Source: Hellea sp. (GTDB lineage: Bacteria > Pseudomonadota > Alphaproteobacteria > Caulobacterales > Maricaulaceae). Taken from it: 42,508 bases of DNA. Each line of letters starts with the position of its first letter. Position 1 is the stretch's first letter. The stretch is from contig JAHDCL010000017.1 of NCBI GenBank assembly GCA_020629875.1, forward strand, positions 1 to 42,508, in the 5' to 3' direction. Of the stretch, positions 15,945 to 24,782 are shown piece after piece. The notes below the pieces were generated by a model, which was given only the letters and a program-made list of their open reading frames with translations, did no database searches and was not told the origin of the DNA. A program made the translations under genes and the position numbers.

Positions 15945-16873
15945 CGGCCGCGCTGCGCGTTTCAGATTTATCTGTTCATTACGGCGACTATCACGCCCTA
16001 AAGGGCCTTGAGCTCGAAATAGCTCCTAGCGAACTTGTTGGAATAATTGGCCCGAATGGTGCTGGAAAAACGAGCTTTATCAAGGCACTATGCGGACGTG
16101 TTAATTACGATGGATATGTGCAAATTGGCGACACTCGATTAAAGCGAGGACATAACCGACAAAAGCTTTTGGGTTTGGTTCCCCAAGATATAGGACTTTA
16201 TGGCCACATGAGTGGGCGCGAGAACCTTTCTGCCTTTGCCAAGGTAATGGGACTATCACGCGAAGACCGAGTTACAGCCATCGAGAAGGCCTTAGAATCG
16301 GTAGATATGACCGACAAGGCGGACGTACCCGTTAGCGCTCTATCAGGGGGTATGAAACGGCGTATAAATGTTGCTGCAGCCATAATGCACAGGCCCAAAG
16401 TTATTATATTTGACGAACCAACAGCTGGGGTCGACATACCCGCGCGAGACACCGTGCATCGCCTAGCGAGGTCCCTTGCCCAAAGCGGCATGGCGGTTTT
16501 GCTTGTGACGCATGAACTTGATCAAGCAGAGGCGCTTTGCGACAAAGTCTTGATTTTATGCAAAGGCGAGAAACTTGCTTATGATACACCCTCCCGTATT
16601 CTAAGCCGTAGTTTTTCTGGGATGCGCGAAGTGATGGTCCGGTACGCTGTACCCCCAACGCAAGAGGCGTTGGATGCAATGCGCCCATTTGAGTTTCAAC
16701 AAGGAGAGCTTCCCACCATCTGGACAGCTATGACGCAAGCTAGCGAAGTTTCTTTTGTCTCTGCCTTCATGACAGCTCTACGTAATGGTAATGCATTGGT
16801 TCGAGAAATCAGTGTCCGCAGGCCAGGCTTAACTTCGCTAATGCACCGCATCGAGCAAACGGGATCGTGCTAA
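15941..16873 (+). CDS. ABC transporter ATP-binding protein in carotenoid operon
   Basis: ABC ATPase, 310 residues, of the ABC-2 exporter class (CcmA/NatA-like). Motifs in order: Walker A GPNGAGKT (37-44), Q-loop VPQD, signature LSGGM (134-138), Walker B VIIFDEP with D158-E159, and switch His in LLVTHELDQAE. About 90 residues follow the ATPase core, typical of drug/lipid exporter ATPases. It is joined by ATGA to crtE upstream and by TAATG to the permease downstream. The substrate cannot be read from sequence; the location suggests something linked to carotenoid synthesis or placement in the envelope. Confidence 0.93.
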   Translation: MTAALRVSDLSVHYGDYHALKGLELEIAPSELVGIIGPNGAGKTSFIKALCGRVNYDGYVQIGDTRLKRGHNRQKLLGLVPQDIGLYGHMSGRENLSAFAKVMGLSREDRVTAIEKALESVDMTDKADVPVSALSGGMKRRINVAAAIMHRPKVIIFDEPTAGVDIPARDTVHRLARSLAQSGMAVLLVTHELDQAEALCDKVLILCKGEKLAYDTPSRILSRSFSGMREVMVRYAVPPTQEALDAMRPFEFQQGELPTIWTAMTQASEVSFVSAFMTALRNGNALVREISVRRPGLTSLMHRIEQTGSC

Positions 16874-17967
16874 TGATTTCGGCGGTGTTTAAAATTATGT
16901 GGCTTAGGCTTTGGCGTGACAAAGGAGCCTTGGTGCTGGCCTTTGTGTTACCGGGCTTTATCTTTGCCATTTTCGCAGCCATCTTTTCAAACGCCTCGGG
17001 CGGGTCACTGGATTTGCGCGTTTCAATGGTCCTCTTGACCGATGCACCATCAAGCGTCGCCTTTGCGAAAGGTGTTTCGGCTAAAGCCGACTTCACGCTA
17101 ACAACTCATGAGGATTGGTCAGAGGAGACAATAAAAGAGCGTGTACGCCTCGGTCAGGATGATGTCGGCTTTGTTATACAAGGCGACATCGCAAGACCTG
17201 AAACTCAGCCCATAATCATTATCAAGGATCCAAGCCGAGAGGTGGCGGCAACCGTGTTAATGGGACAGCTTAGACAGATCATGGCGGAAGCCTCCAATCA
17301 GGCCACGCCTGAGATGTTTGCTCAAGTTTCAGCACTGCCTAAAAACACAGATGCAAATGTCACTGATCAATCGGTGACATATTATATCGGCGCTACTGCT
17401 ATCCTCTTCTTGCTTTTTTCCGCCATGCAAGGCGCGGCTATATCTCTGGATGAAAGAAAAAGCGGGATCTCAGACCGCCTTCTCGTAGGGCCCGCAGGCG
17501 CCATGGCTATGCTGTCCGGAAAGTTTCTGTTTCTCAATGTGATAGGAACGATCCAGGCAGCAATAATCGTTGCAGTGGGATACTTTGCGTTTAGCGTACC
17601 GATAGTCGAGCACCTTCCTTCCCTTGTCCTCGCCTGTACTGGCTCGGCCGCTCTTGCATCAGCCATCGCATTGTTCGTAGCGAGTCTTTCGGGAAGTTCG
17701 GCTCAGATGAATACGGTTTCGACATTCGTCGTTCTCCTCTTTTCGGCCATTGGAGGCTCGATGGTCCCTCGATTTATGATGCCCGATTGGCTTCAATATC
17801 TTGGCCGCTTCACCCCGAACCACTGGAGTATTGAGGCCTTCTACGGCATTTTAGCGCGGGGACAATCAGTCTATGACCTGCTACACGTTTGGGGAATATT
17901 ATTTGGCGGTGCTGCTTTGCTGCTTCTTTTGGCGGCCTATATTTCTCACCGCATGATGAGAGTATAA
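16873..17967 (+). CDS. ABC-2 type transporter permease
   Basis: Membrane partner of the preceding ATPase, 364 residues. One hydrophobic helix near residues 15-40 is followed by a long extracytoplasmic domain (about 45-165, including KDPSREVAATVLMGQLRQIM). Five more hydrophobic segments follow, with ISDRLLVGPAGAMAMLSGKF between the second and third: the ABC-2/YhgE-like exporter layout. An in-frame GTG at 16867 lies inside the ATPase gene; ATG 16873 forms a TAATG junction and is preferred. Its own stop overlaps the crtW start the same way, so it is fully embedded in the carotenoid operon. Confidence 0.92.
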   Translation: MISAVFKIMWLRLWRDKGALVLAFVLPGFIFAIFAAIFSNASGGSLDLRVSMVLLTDAPSSVAFAKGVSAKADFTLTTHEDWSEETIKERVRLGQDDVGFVIQGDIARPETQPIIIIKDPSREVAATVLMGQLRQIMAEASNQATPEMFAQVSALPKNTDANVTDQSVTYYIGATAILFLLFSAMQGAAISLDERKSGISDRLLVGPAGAMAMLSGKFLFLNVIGTIQAAIIVAVGYFAFSVPIVEHLPSLVLACTGSAALASAIALFVASLSGSSAQMNTVSTFVVLLFSAIGGSMVPRFMMPDWLQYLGRFTPNHWSIEAFYGILARGQSVYDLLHVWGILFGGAALLLLLAAYISHRMMRV

Positions 17968-18686
17968 TGACCCAGGCGATATCAAAACCAAGTACAGCGA
18001 CCGGACTACTATATGCAGCTCTTGTCGTTGGTGGTTGGTCGATTGTGCATATTTATAGCGTTTTCTTTCATTCACTCAGCGCTCCAATGTGGCAAACCAT
18101 AGGACTAATCGCTCTTCAATGTTGGCTTTACGCCGGTATGTTTATAGTGGCTCATGATACGATGCACGGGTCTCTTGTTCCTGGAAACGAAAAGGCAAAT
18201 GCCCTTATTGGAAAAATTATCATGTTTGTTTATGCAGGCTTCGACTGGACGTATATGCGCACGGCCCACCATGCTCATCATGACCATCCGGGCACGGTAG
18301 ATGACCCCGATTTCAACGCTGACGATCCTCATTCATTCTGGCCTTGGTACATCAAATTCTTCAAGGAGTATTTCGGCGCCAAACAATTCGTGATATTGGT
18401 TGGCTTCACCCTCGCCTATATTTTCATTTTTGGCGCGGCATATCTGAATACTATTGTGATGTGGGCCGTTCCAGCTATTTTATCATCAGTCCAGCTATTT
18501 TATTTCGGCACCTATCTTACCCATCGGCATAGTGATGAATTCCCAGACCAACATAATGCGCGAACAAATGACTACCCTCGTTGGTTGTCTCTTCTGACCT
18601 GCTTCCATTTTGGCTACCATCATGAACATCACCTCTATCCCAACGAACCCTGGTGGAGGTTACCGCTTCGAAAGTTCAGCGCATGA
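17967..18686 (+). CDS. crtW: beta-carotene 4-ketolase
   Basis: Membrane di-iron ketolase, 239 residues, which adds keto groups to beta-ionone rings (beta-carotene to canthaxanthin; with CrtZ, astaxanthin). The His clusters of the fatty-acid-hydroxylase-like family are present: HDTMH (63-67), HHAHH (101-105) and HHEHH near 218-222, set among four or so hydrophobic segments. ATG 17967 forms a TAATG overlap with the permease stop; an earlier in-frame start at 17889 would lie deep inside the permease. The stop overlaps crtZ (ATGA). Confidence 0.96.
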   Translation: MTQAISKPSTATGLLYAALVVGGWSIVHIYSVFFHSLSAPMWQTIGLIALQCWLYAGMFIVAHDTMHGSLVPGNEKANALIGKIIMFVYAGFDWTYMRTAHHAHHDHPGTVDDPDFNADDPHSFWPWYIKFFKEYFGAKQFVILVGFTLAYIFIFGAAYLNTIVMWAVPAILSSVQLFYFGTYLTHRHSDEFPDQHNARTNDYPRWLSLLTCFHFGYHHEHHLYPNEPWWRLPLRKFSA

Positions 18687-19138
18687 TTGGAAACATTCTC
18701 ATAGTAATGGCTAGCGTGGTTGGCATGGAGGTGTTTGCGCTCTATTTCCACAAACACTTCATGCATGGGCCTGGATGGGCCTGGCATGAAAGCCATCATA
18801 TTCGCACTGAGGGTTATTTTGAGACTAACGACCTTTATGCGGTTTGCTTTAGCGTTATTGCCGCCGCTCTATTTATTTCAGGTTCGCTCTGGTGGACGCC
18901 GCTATGGTATGTGGCGTTGGGGTTCACGATTTATGGCGTACTCTATGGTTTTGTACATGACGGTTTGGTTCATCAGCGTTGGCCCTTTAATTATGCGCCC
19001 AAGAGCGGATATCTCCACCGTCTTGTTCTCGCTCATCGAATGCATCATCATACCACAGGGAAAGACGGCGCAGTCTCATTCGGCTTTCTCTATGCTGAGG
19101 CTCCTGCAAAGTTGAAAGCTCAACTCAAATCAAAATGA
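18683..19138 (+). CDS. crtZ: beta-carotene 3-hydroxylase
   Basis: Membrane non-haem di-iron hydroxylase, 151 residues, which adds 3-hydroxyl groups to beta-ionone rings (zeaxanthin; with CrtW, astaxanthin). His motifs: HKHFMHG, WHESHH, HDGLVHQRW and HRMHHHTTG. The open frame could start at GTG 18653 inside crtW, but ATG 18683 overlapping the crtW TGA gives the standard short N terminus. The stop overlaps the aat ATG. The genes for phytoene synthase, desaturase and cyclase (crtB, crtI, crtY) are not in this window and must lie elsewhere. Confidence 0.95.
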   Translation: MIGNILIVMASVVGMEVFALYFHKHFMHGPGWAWHESHHIRTEGYFETNDLYAVCFSVIAAALFISGSLWWTPLWYVALGFTIYGVLYGFVHDGLVHQRWPFNYAPKSGYLHRLVLAHRMHHHTTGKDGAVSFGFLYAEAPAKLKAQLKSK

Positions 19139-19749
19139 AGCATTTCGGACCTCATGAACTACTGGATTGTTACCGGCGCGGTGTATTTCCGATGGCGGAT
19201 AGTCGAGATGACCCACGTGTTTTTCTGCTCGACCCTGATGAACGCGGGATAATACCACTCGATGGCCTCCACATCTCTCGCTCGCTCCGAAAGTTCATGA
19301 AGAAAATGCCCTTTACAGTCACATTTGACGTGGCTTTTAGCGAGGTCATTTCCAAATGCGCGGAAACCGCTCCAGATCGTGAAAACACATGGATTAACGG
19401 CGGTATCGAATATCTGTATGGTCGTCTCCACTCAATGGGTCATGCCCACAGTGTCGAAATTTGGGAAAACCGAGAATTGGTGGGCGGTCTATATGGTGTC
19501 TGTATTGGCGGCGCCTTTTTTGGCGAAAGTATGTTTTCACGAAGAACCAATGCTAGTAAAGTCGCGCTCGTATATTTAGTGGAAAGACTAAATACTGCTG
19601 GTTATCAGCTTCTGGACACCCAATTCATAACCGATCATCTCCGCACAATGGGAGCGGTAGAAATACCGCGAATAGAATACCACGCCCTTTTGAAAGAGGC
19701 CTTGGACTTAGATGTTAGCTTTAATATTGCGCCGAACAGAGAAGCATGA
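19135..19749 (+). CDS. aat: leucyl/phenylalanyl-tRNA-protein transferase
   Basis: Transfers Leu or Phe from charged tRNA to the N terminus of proteins with basic first residues, marking them for ClpS/ClpAP degradation (N-degron pathway). 204 residues, a little shorter than the E. coli enzyme, with the short N terminus common in alphaproteobacteria. Motifs: YRRGVFPMAD near the start, TWINGGIEYLYGRLHSMGHAHSVEIWE, and GGLYGVCIGGAFFGESMFSR. The ATG overlaps the crtZ stop, so it is co-transcribed with the carotenoid genes although its job is unrelated. Confidence 0.95.
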   Translation: MKHFGPHELLDCYRRGVFPMADSRDDPRVFLLDPDERGIIPLDGLHISRSLRKFMKKMPFTVTFDVAFSEVISKCAETAPDRENTWINGGIEYLYGRLHSMGHAHSVEIWENRELVGGLYGVCIGGAFFGESMFSRRTNASKVALVYLVERLNTAGYQLLDTQFITDHLRTMGAVEIPRIEYHALLKEALDLDVSFNIAPNREA

Positions 19750-19761
19750 TTATTTACCCAC

Positions 19762-21117
19762 ATGATAAAAATATTACGCATGACCCTATTGGGTACAACA
19801 TCTCTGGCACTGCTTGCGGCATGCGGAGATAAAACTGAAACTAAAAACGAGGGAAAGGCTGATAAAGCACCTGCTTTTGCTAGTACTTATGCACCTCAAC
19901 CATCCGAAACGACACTTATCACTAACGCTCGAATTATTGATGGAACAGGTCAAGAACTTGAGAGCGGTTCAGTCCTCATAGCCGATGGTAGGATTTCAGC
20001 GATTGGCACCGAGGTGAAAGGTGAAGCCAGCCTGACTATTGACGCTGGCGGAAAATATGTAACGCCAGGTATCATCGACATTCACTCTCATCTCGGCAAT
20101 TATCCAACTCCCTCGGTTCACGCCCACGGAGATGGAAATGAAGTAACGTCCCCGATCACCTCCGAGGTTTACGCGGAACACGGCGTATGGCCACAAGATC
20201 CGGGTTTTGATGAAGCCCTACAAGGCGGGGTAACAACTCTGCACATTCTGCCTGGCTCAGCGAACCTATTCGGGGGGCGCGGCGTTACACTTCGGAACAT
20301 TCCAGCACGAACCGTTCAAGCTATGAAGTTCCCAGATGCTCCTTATACGCTCAAAATGGCCTGCGGCGAAAACCCAAAACGCGTTTATGGCAACAAAGGT
20401 GGCCCCGGCTCACGGATGGGTAATGTGGCGGGATACCGAAAAAATTGGATTAAGGCGCAAGCCTACAAGAAAAAGCGGGACAAGGGAGGTGAGGACTTCA
20501 GTCGCGACCTACAATTAGAAACATTAGCAGACGTTTTGGATGGAAAAATCTTAGTGCAAATGCACTGCTACCGCGCTGATGAAATGGTGCAAATTTTAGA
20601 TATCGCCAAAGAGTTTGATTACAAAGTCACGACTTTTCACCATGCGGTGGAGTCCTATAAAATCGCAGATATCTTAAAGGAAAGCGATACATGCTCAGCA
20701 ATGTGGGCAGATTGGTACGGGTTCAAAATGGAATCATATGACGGCATATTAGAGAATGTACCTTTCGTTCATGCCGCAGGTGCATGCGCCATGATTCATT
20801 CCGATGACGAAAAAGGCATTCAGCGTTTGAATCAAGAAGTTGCAAAAACATGGGCGCATGGCAACAGAGCTGGACTTAATATTCCCAAGGCTGAAGCTTG
20901 GAAGTGGCTCAGTACCAATCCTGCCAAAGCCCTTGGAATTTCGGACGAAACGGGCACGCTTGAGGTTGGCAAACGCGCGGATATCGTTATCTGGTCCGCT
21001 GACCCTTTCACTACCTATGCCCGCCCTGAAAAAGTTTTCCTCGATGGCGCGCTGATGTTCGACAAAGAAAACGGCCTAAAACCAAAGAGCGACTTCCGCT
21101 TGGGATATGGGGAGTAA
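19762..21117 (+). CDS. amidohydrolase-family lipoprotein (probably active)
   Basis: Imidazolonepropionase-like amidohydrolase, 451 residues. A lipobox (LALLAAC, C21) predicts anchoring in the envelope after secretion. The metal-site residues of the superfamily are present: H108 and H110 (IDIHSHLG), H268 (VQMHCY), H293/H294 (FHHAVE) and an Asp in IHSDD (D348). The C terminus returns to the small beta domain (GKRADIVIWSADPF). Enzymes of this group hydrolyse amide or ring bonds, including dipeptides; the substrate here is unknown. It begins 12 bases after aat and overlaps or nearly touches its paralogue downstream. Confidence 0.9.
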   Translation: MIKILRMTLLGTTSLALLAACGDKTETKNEGKADKAPAFASTYAPQPSETTLITNARIIDGTGQELESGSVLIADGRISAIGTEVKGEASLTIDAGGKYVTPGIIDIHSHLGNYPTPSVHAHGDGNEVTSPITSEVYAEHGVWPQDPGFDEALQGGVTTLHILPGSANLFGGRGVTLRNIPARTVQAMKFPDAPYTLKMACGENPKRVYGNKGGPGSRMGNVAGYRKNWIKAQAYKKKRDKGGEDFSRDLQLETLADVLDGKILVQMHCYRADEMVQILDIAKEFDYKVTTFHHAVESYKIADILKESDTCSAMWADWYGFKMESYDGILENVPFVHAAGACAMIHSDDEKGIQRLNQEVAKTWAHGNRAGLNIPKAEAWKWLSTNPAKALGISDETGTLEVGKRADIVIWSADPFTTYARPEKVFLDGALMFDKENGLKPKSDFRLGYGE

Positions 21118-21121
21118 AAAC

Positions 21122-22396
21122 ATGACATTTACAAAATCACTTCTTGGCGGTCTGCTTCTTTCGACATTCTCAACCACGACATGGGCTCAGAATTACTTCA
21201 TTTCTGATGCCAAGCTTGTTACAAATACATCTCAAGGTACAATTGAAAAGACCGACCTTATCATTCGCAATGGGAAAGTCGCTGAAATCGGATCAGATTT
21301 AGCGGCACCATCCAATGTAGAAATAATTGCTGCGGATGGGCGATGGGTCACGCCGGGCCTAATTGCGCCCTTCTCTCGTCTTGGCCTGATGGATATAGGT
21401 GGAGAAGATGTCACCAATGACACCAGTTCTGAGAAATCAATTACCTCCGTCAGCGAGTTGGCTAGTGACAGCTATAACCCTAAGTCTGTCTTTGTGGCGA
21501 ACACGCGACGCATGGGTGTTACGCATGCGGTGATTTCGCCGAGTGCTGCTGGGGATAGTATCTTCGGCGGAACAGGCGCCGTGGTGAACCTTAGTGGACG
21601 TTACAATTCTGTGGAGAAACCCGCTGCCTTTGTATTTGTTCAGCTGGGTGAAAACGGAACACGGCGTGCTGGTGGATCTCGCGCCGCTGCGCTACAGCAG
21701 CTTCGCGCAGCGTTAGATGATGCTGGTGCCTATCCAACTCGTTATGATGGGCCCGAGGATGGAGATGCATTGAACCGTCAAGATGCCAGCGCCCTATTCA
21801 AAGCGGCCCGGGGGCAAATGCCATTGATGATTTCCGCTAATCGCGCACAAGATCTACTGAATATTATCAAGCTCAAGAACGAATATGGTAGCTTAGACAT
21901 TATCATTCTCGGCGCTGCCGAAGCGTGGAAAATTGCTGATGAACTCGCGGCTGCCAAAATTAAAGTTATGATTGACCCGCATGATAACCTACCGACTAGC
22001 TTCGACTCCGTTGAAGCCAGATTGGATAACATTGTTTTACTTGATGAAGCGGGCGTAGAATATGTCATCACAAACGCTTCAGCGCTTGGTATTCAAAGGC
22101 CTGCTACGCTGGCTCAACATGCGGGGAATGCCGTCGGAAATGGTCTTTCATGGGACAAAGCCTTTGCAGCTATTACAGCAACTCCTGCTAAGTGGTTTGG
22201 CTTACCTGGCGGATCGATATCTGAAGGAGCGAACGCGACGCTAGTTGTGTGGGATGGAGACCCACTTAACGTTACCTCCGCGCCAACGAATATGCTTATC
22301 GAAGGACGTCGCCAGAGCCTCACCTCTCGTCAAACTGCGTTACGAGATCGATATAATCCAACTTCGGACGACACACGCCTGCATAAATACCGTTAG
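21122..22396 (+). CDS. amidohydrolase-like protein lacking metal ligands
   Basis: Paralogue of the preceding gene, 424 residues, with a signal peptide (SLLGGLLLSTFSTTTWAQ) and no lipobox. The fold markers align well (TPGLIAPFSRLG, KIADEL, GANATLVVWDGDPL), but the metal ligands do not. HxH reads F84-S85-R86; the MHCYRAD region reads MISANRAQ; the FHHAVE region reads ILGAAEA; IHSDD reads ITNAS. It should therefore not be a metal-dependent hydrolase and may be a partner or scaffold for its neighbour. ATG 21122 with GGGGAG upstream is chosen over ATG 21107, which lies inside the previous gene. Confidence 0.88.
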   Translation: MTFTKSLLGGLLLSTFSTTTWAQNYFISDAKLVTNTSQGTIEKTDLIIRNGKVAEIGSDLAAPSNVEIIAADGRWVTPGLIAPFSRLGLMDIGGEDVTNDTSSEKSITSVSELASDSYNPKSVFVANTRRMGVTHAVISPSAAGDSIFGGTGAVVNLSGRYNSVEKPAAFVFVQLGENGTRRAGGSRAAALQQLRAALDDAGAYPTRYDGPEDGDALNRQDASALFKAARGQMPLMISANRAQDLLNIIKLKNEYGSLDIIILGAAEAWKIADELAAAKIKVMIDPHDNLPTSFDSVEARLDNIVLLDEAGVEYVITNASALGIQRPATLAQHAGNAVGNGLSWDKAFAAITATPAKWFGLPGGSISEGANATLVVWDGDPLNVTSAPTNMLIEGRRQSLTSRQTALRDRYNPTSDDTRLHKYR

Positions 22397-23124
22397 CGAC
22401 TAAATCCTTCAGCGGCCAAGCGATCTAGCATTCTCGCGCGTGCATCGGGCAGCGTTTTGTTTACGCCCCATTGCACGCGCGTTTCAAGAAAGTATCCTGT
22501 AAGCCTCATCCCGGCTTGGATGTCTTCTGGTGTCACAAAGGGCTGTCCAAGAAGGAACAATGGCAGTTTCAATAACTTGTCTTTATAGGGCTCAGCCGCA
22601 CTGGCACTCACAGCACGGCCAGACCTCGGAGAAACATGGGTGAGATTATCATTAGCACCCGTAGCGGCGCAACTTTGTAGATCCATACCGTAGCCCATCG
22701 CGGTCAACAGCCCTGCCTCCCAGCGAACATATAGAGCGGGCCAGATATCTGGATCATGAAGGTTAGCGATGAGTACTTCAAATGCTTGGTAAACATCTGG
22801 ATGAGCCTCACGTTCAGGCAGGCATTCTCGTGCGATAGCACAAATAGCGTTTAGTCCCGCTAGCGATAAACGATCTTCCATGATTTCAGCGGCTCGCGCT
22901 GATATTGGCTCGATGGTAAAGCTACCCAAATGCTCAGAGAGGCGTCCACGCCAATCTACCTTTACCTTATTGCCCGGCTGCAAGGTTGGACGAGATTTTC
23001 GGCTTACACCTCCGCGCACAAGCCCTAAGTGGCGTCCGTGATCTGGAGTAAAAACATCAATGATTGCAGAGGTTTCGCCATGTTTCCTCACGGAAAGAAT
23101 GTAACCTTCTGAGCTCCAATCCAT
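22393..23124 (-). CDS. recO: DNA repair protein RecO
   Basis: Recombination mediator, 243 residues, which with RecR helps load RecA on SSB-coated DNA. It has the N-terminal OB fold (EGYILSVRKHGETSAIIDVFTPDHGRHLGLVRGG) and a helical C-terminal part with LYVRWEAGLLTAMGYGMDLQSC. Only one or two Cys remain of the zinc-like motif seen in some RecO proteins. It follows era directly (adjacent codons), the last gene of the rnc-era-recO group. It converges with the amidohydrolase gene, overlapping it by 4 bases at the stops. Confidence 0.94.
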   Translation of the reverse strand: MDWSSEGYILSVRKHGETSAIIDVFTPDHGRHLGLVRGGVSRKSRPTLQPGNKVKVDWRGRLSEHLGSFTIEPISARAAEIMEDRLSLAGLNAICAIARECLPEREAHPDVYQAFEVLIANLHDPDIWPALYVRWEAGLLTAMGYGMDLQSCAATGANDNLTHVSPRSGRAVSASAAEPYKDKLLKLPLFLLGQPFVTPEDIQAGMRLTGYFLETRVQWGVNKTLPDARARMLDRLAAEGFSR

Positions 23125-24096
23125 TTATACGTCGAACTCTAAGCCGCTCTCAGCATAGCGGGCTTTGTCATTTTGCCAGTTATCCCGAACTTTTACGAAA
23201 AGAAACAGATGCACTTTCCGGCCCAACCAATCTTGCATGTCCCGCCGGGCCGCTGCACCTATATCCTTAATAGTCTTACCCCCCTTACCCAAGACTATTG
23301 GTTTTTGACTATCTCGCCGCACATATATCACCTGATCAATGCGAATATCGCCATTTTTTTGCTGTTTCCATTTTTCTGTCTCGACTGTGGAGGCATAGGG
23401 AAGCTCATCATGAAGACGCAGGAATATCTTCTCACGCGTAATCTCAGCTGCCATGAGCCTGGACGGGATGTCAGCGGCCTGGTCTGCGGGATAGAGGAAC
23501 GGTCCCTCAGGCATGGCCTTGGCAAGAGTTTGTGCCAACCTATCAACGCCGTCCATGTTGAGCGCTGAAATAATGAAAATCTCTTCATAAATGCCAAGTG
23601 CATTAAATTCAGCAATTTGTGCGAGCAAAAGGTCGTGCGGTATTTCGTCAATTTTGTTTAAGGCAAGGAAAACCTTCCCGCGTTCCCGTTTCTTTAGGCC
23701 CTGACAAACGCGCTGTGTGTCATCGACAGATAGGCGGTCTTGGGCCGTCCCCTCTCCACTTTTTTGGCGATGATGTGCGGGTGCGTCTACGACATGCACA
23801 ATGGCTTCGGAGTCGTTCACCCCTGTCCACGCTGCATGAACCATGGACTTAGCTAATCGATCTTTTTCTTTGGGCGCAAAAATGCCTGGAGTATCCACAA
23901 GTACAACCTGTGCCTCTACGCCCTCGCCGGCTTCGAGCATAGCAATTCCGCGCACCTGAAAGCGTGTGGTTTGAACCTTGTGGGTCACGATGGAGACTTT
24001 CTCTCCTACCAAAGCATTAGTGAGCGTTGATTTCCCAGCATTGGGCGCACCAATGACTGCGACAAACCCTGCTCGTGTTTTTGGCTGTGTGTTCAT
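23125..24096 (-). CDS. era: GTPase Era
   Basis: Ribosome-assembly GTPase that binds 16S rRNA near its 3' end, 323 residues. G motifs: GAPNAGKST (G1), DTPG (G3) and NKID (G4). A C-terminal KH domain is recognisable by VIYVRRDSQKPIVLGKGGKTIKDIG. ATG 24096 overlaps the rnc stop (ATGA); an in-frame TTG at 24105 within rnc is rejected. It sits between rnc and recO as in most proteobacteria. Confidence 0.97.
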   Translation of the reverse strand: MNTQPKTRAGFVAVIGAPNAGKSTLTNALVGEKVSIVTHKVQTTRFQVRGIAMLEAGEGVEAQVVLVDTPGIFAPKEKDRLAKSMVHAAWTGVNDSEAIVHVVDAPAHHRQKSGEGTAQDRLSVDDTQRVCQGLKKRERGKVFLALNKIDEIPHDLLLAQIAEFNALGIYEEIFIISALNMDGVDRLAQTLAKAMPEGPFLYPADQAADIPSRLMAAEITREKIFLRLHDELPYASTVETEKWKQQKNGDIRIDQVIYVRRDSQKPIVLGKGGKTIKDIGAAARRDMQDWLGRKVHLFLFVKVRDNWQNDKARYAESGLEFDV

Positions 24097-24782
24097 GAGG
24101 GCCAATCTTCTAATAGATGAATCGCGGCATATCTCTCCGCATCCTTTTTTGATTTTCCGGTACCCTTTGCGCTGCCAATACCGTCGACTTCAACCTGTAT
24201 TACAAATAGTGGTTTATGGTCTGGCCCAGATCGTTCAAGAACTGTGTAAACTGGTAGGGCCTTACTGGCTATTGAAGCTTTTTCTTGCAGAGCCGTTTTT
24301 GGGTCTTTCATAGATTTATTCGTCACGGCATCTATATCTTCTTGCCAATGGGTATCAAAAAATTCCTGAGCCGCTGCAAAGCCACCATCAAGATAAATTG
24401 CACCAAGAATAGACTCGCAAGCATCGCCTAAGATTGAAGTCTTCTCGCGCCCCCCCTGCTTCTCCTCTGACGGAGAAATCAACAACGCTTCACCAATCCC
24501 TAGTCGGCGCGATATGCGAGCACAGGTTTCTTTGCGAACCAATGCGTTTAAGCGGCGAGCCAGGGTGCCCTCTTTTTCAGTGCTCATAAAAAAGAGCTTC
24601 TCAGCTGTCATAAGTCCCAATACGCGATCACCCAAAAATTCGAGCCGCTCGTAATCTGGTGTCTTACGCCGTCCATCTCCATAAGAACTATGTGTTAGCG
24701 CTCGCATCGCTAAGTCTTTGTCTTTGAAATAATAACCTATGCTCCTTTCGAGCATTTCTAATCTGCGATATTCAGGCTTCAT
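24093..24782 (-). CDS. rnc: ribonuclease III
   Basis: Double-strand-specific RNase that processes rRNA precursors, 229 residues. The signature ERLEFLGDRVLGL carries catalytic acidic residues, and a second acidic cluster is in GDACESILGAIYLDGG. A C-terminal double-stranded RNA-binding domain follows (DPKTALQEKA...GTGKSKKDAERYAA). ATG 24782 overlaps the lepB stop (ATGA); upstream in-frame codons lie within lepB. Confidence 0.97.
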   Translation of the reverse strand: MKPEYRRLEMLERSIGYYFKDKDLAMRALTHSSYGDGRRKTPDYERLEFLGDRVLGLMTAEKLFFMSTEKEGTLARRLNALVRKETCARISRRLGIGEALLISPSEEKQGGREKTSILGDACESILGAIYLDGGFAAAQEFFDTHWQEDIDAVTNKSMKDPKTALQEKASIASKALPVYTVLERSGPDHKPLFVIQVEVDGIGSAKGTGKSKKDAERYAAIHLLEDWPS

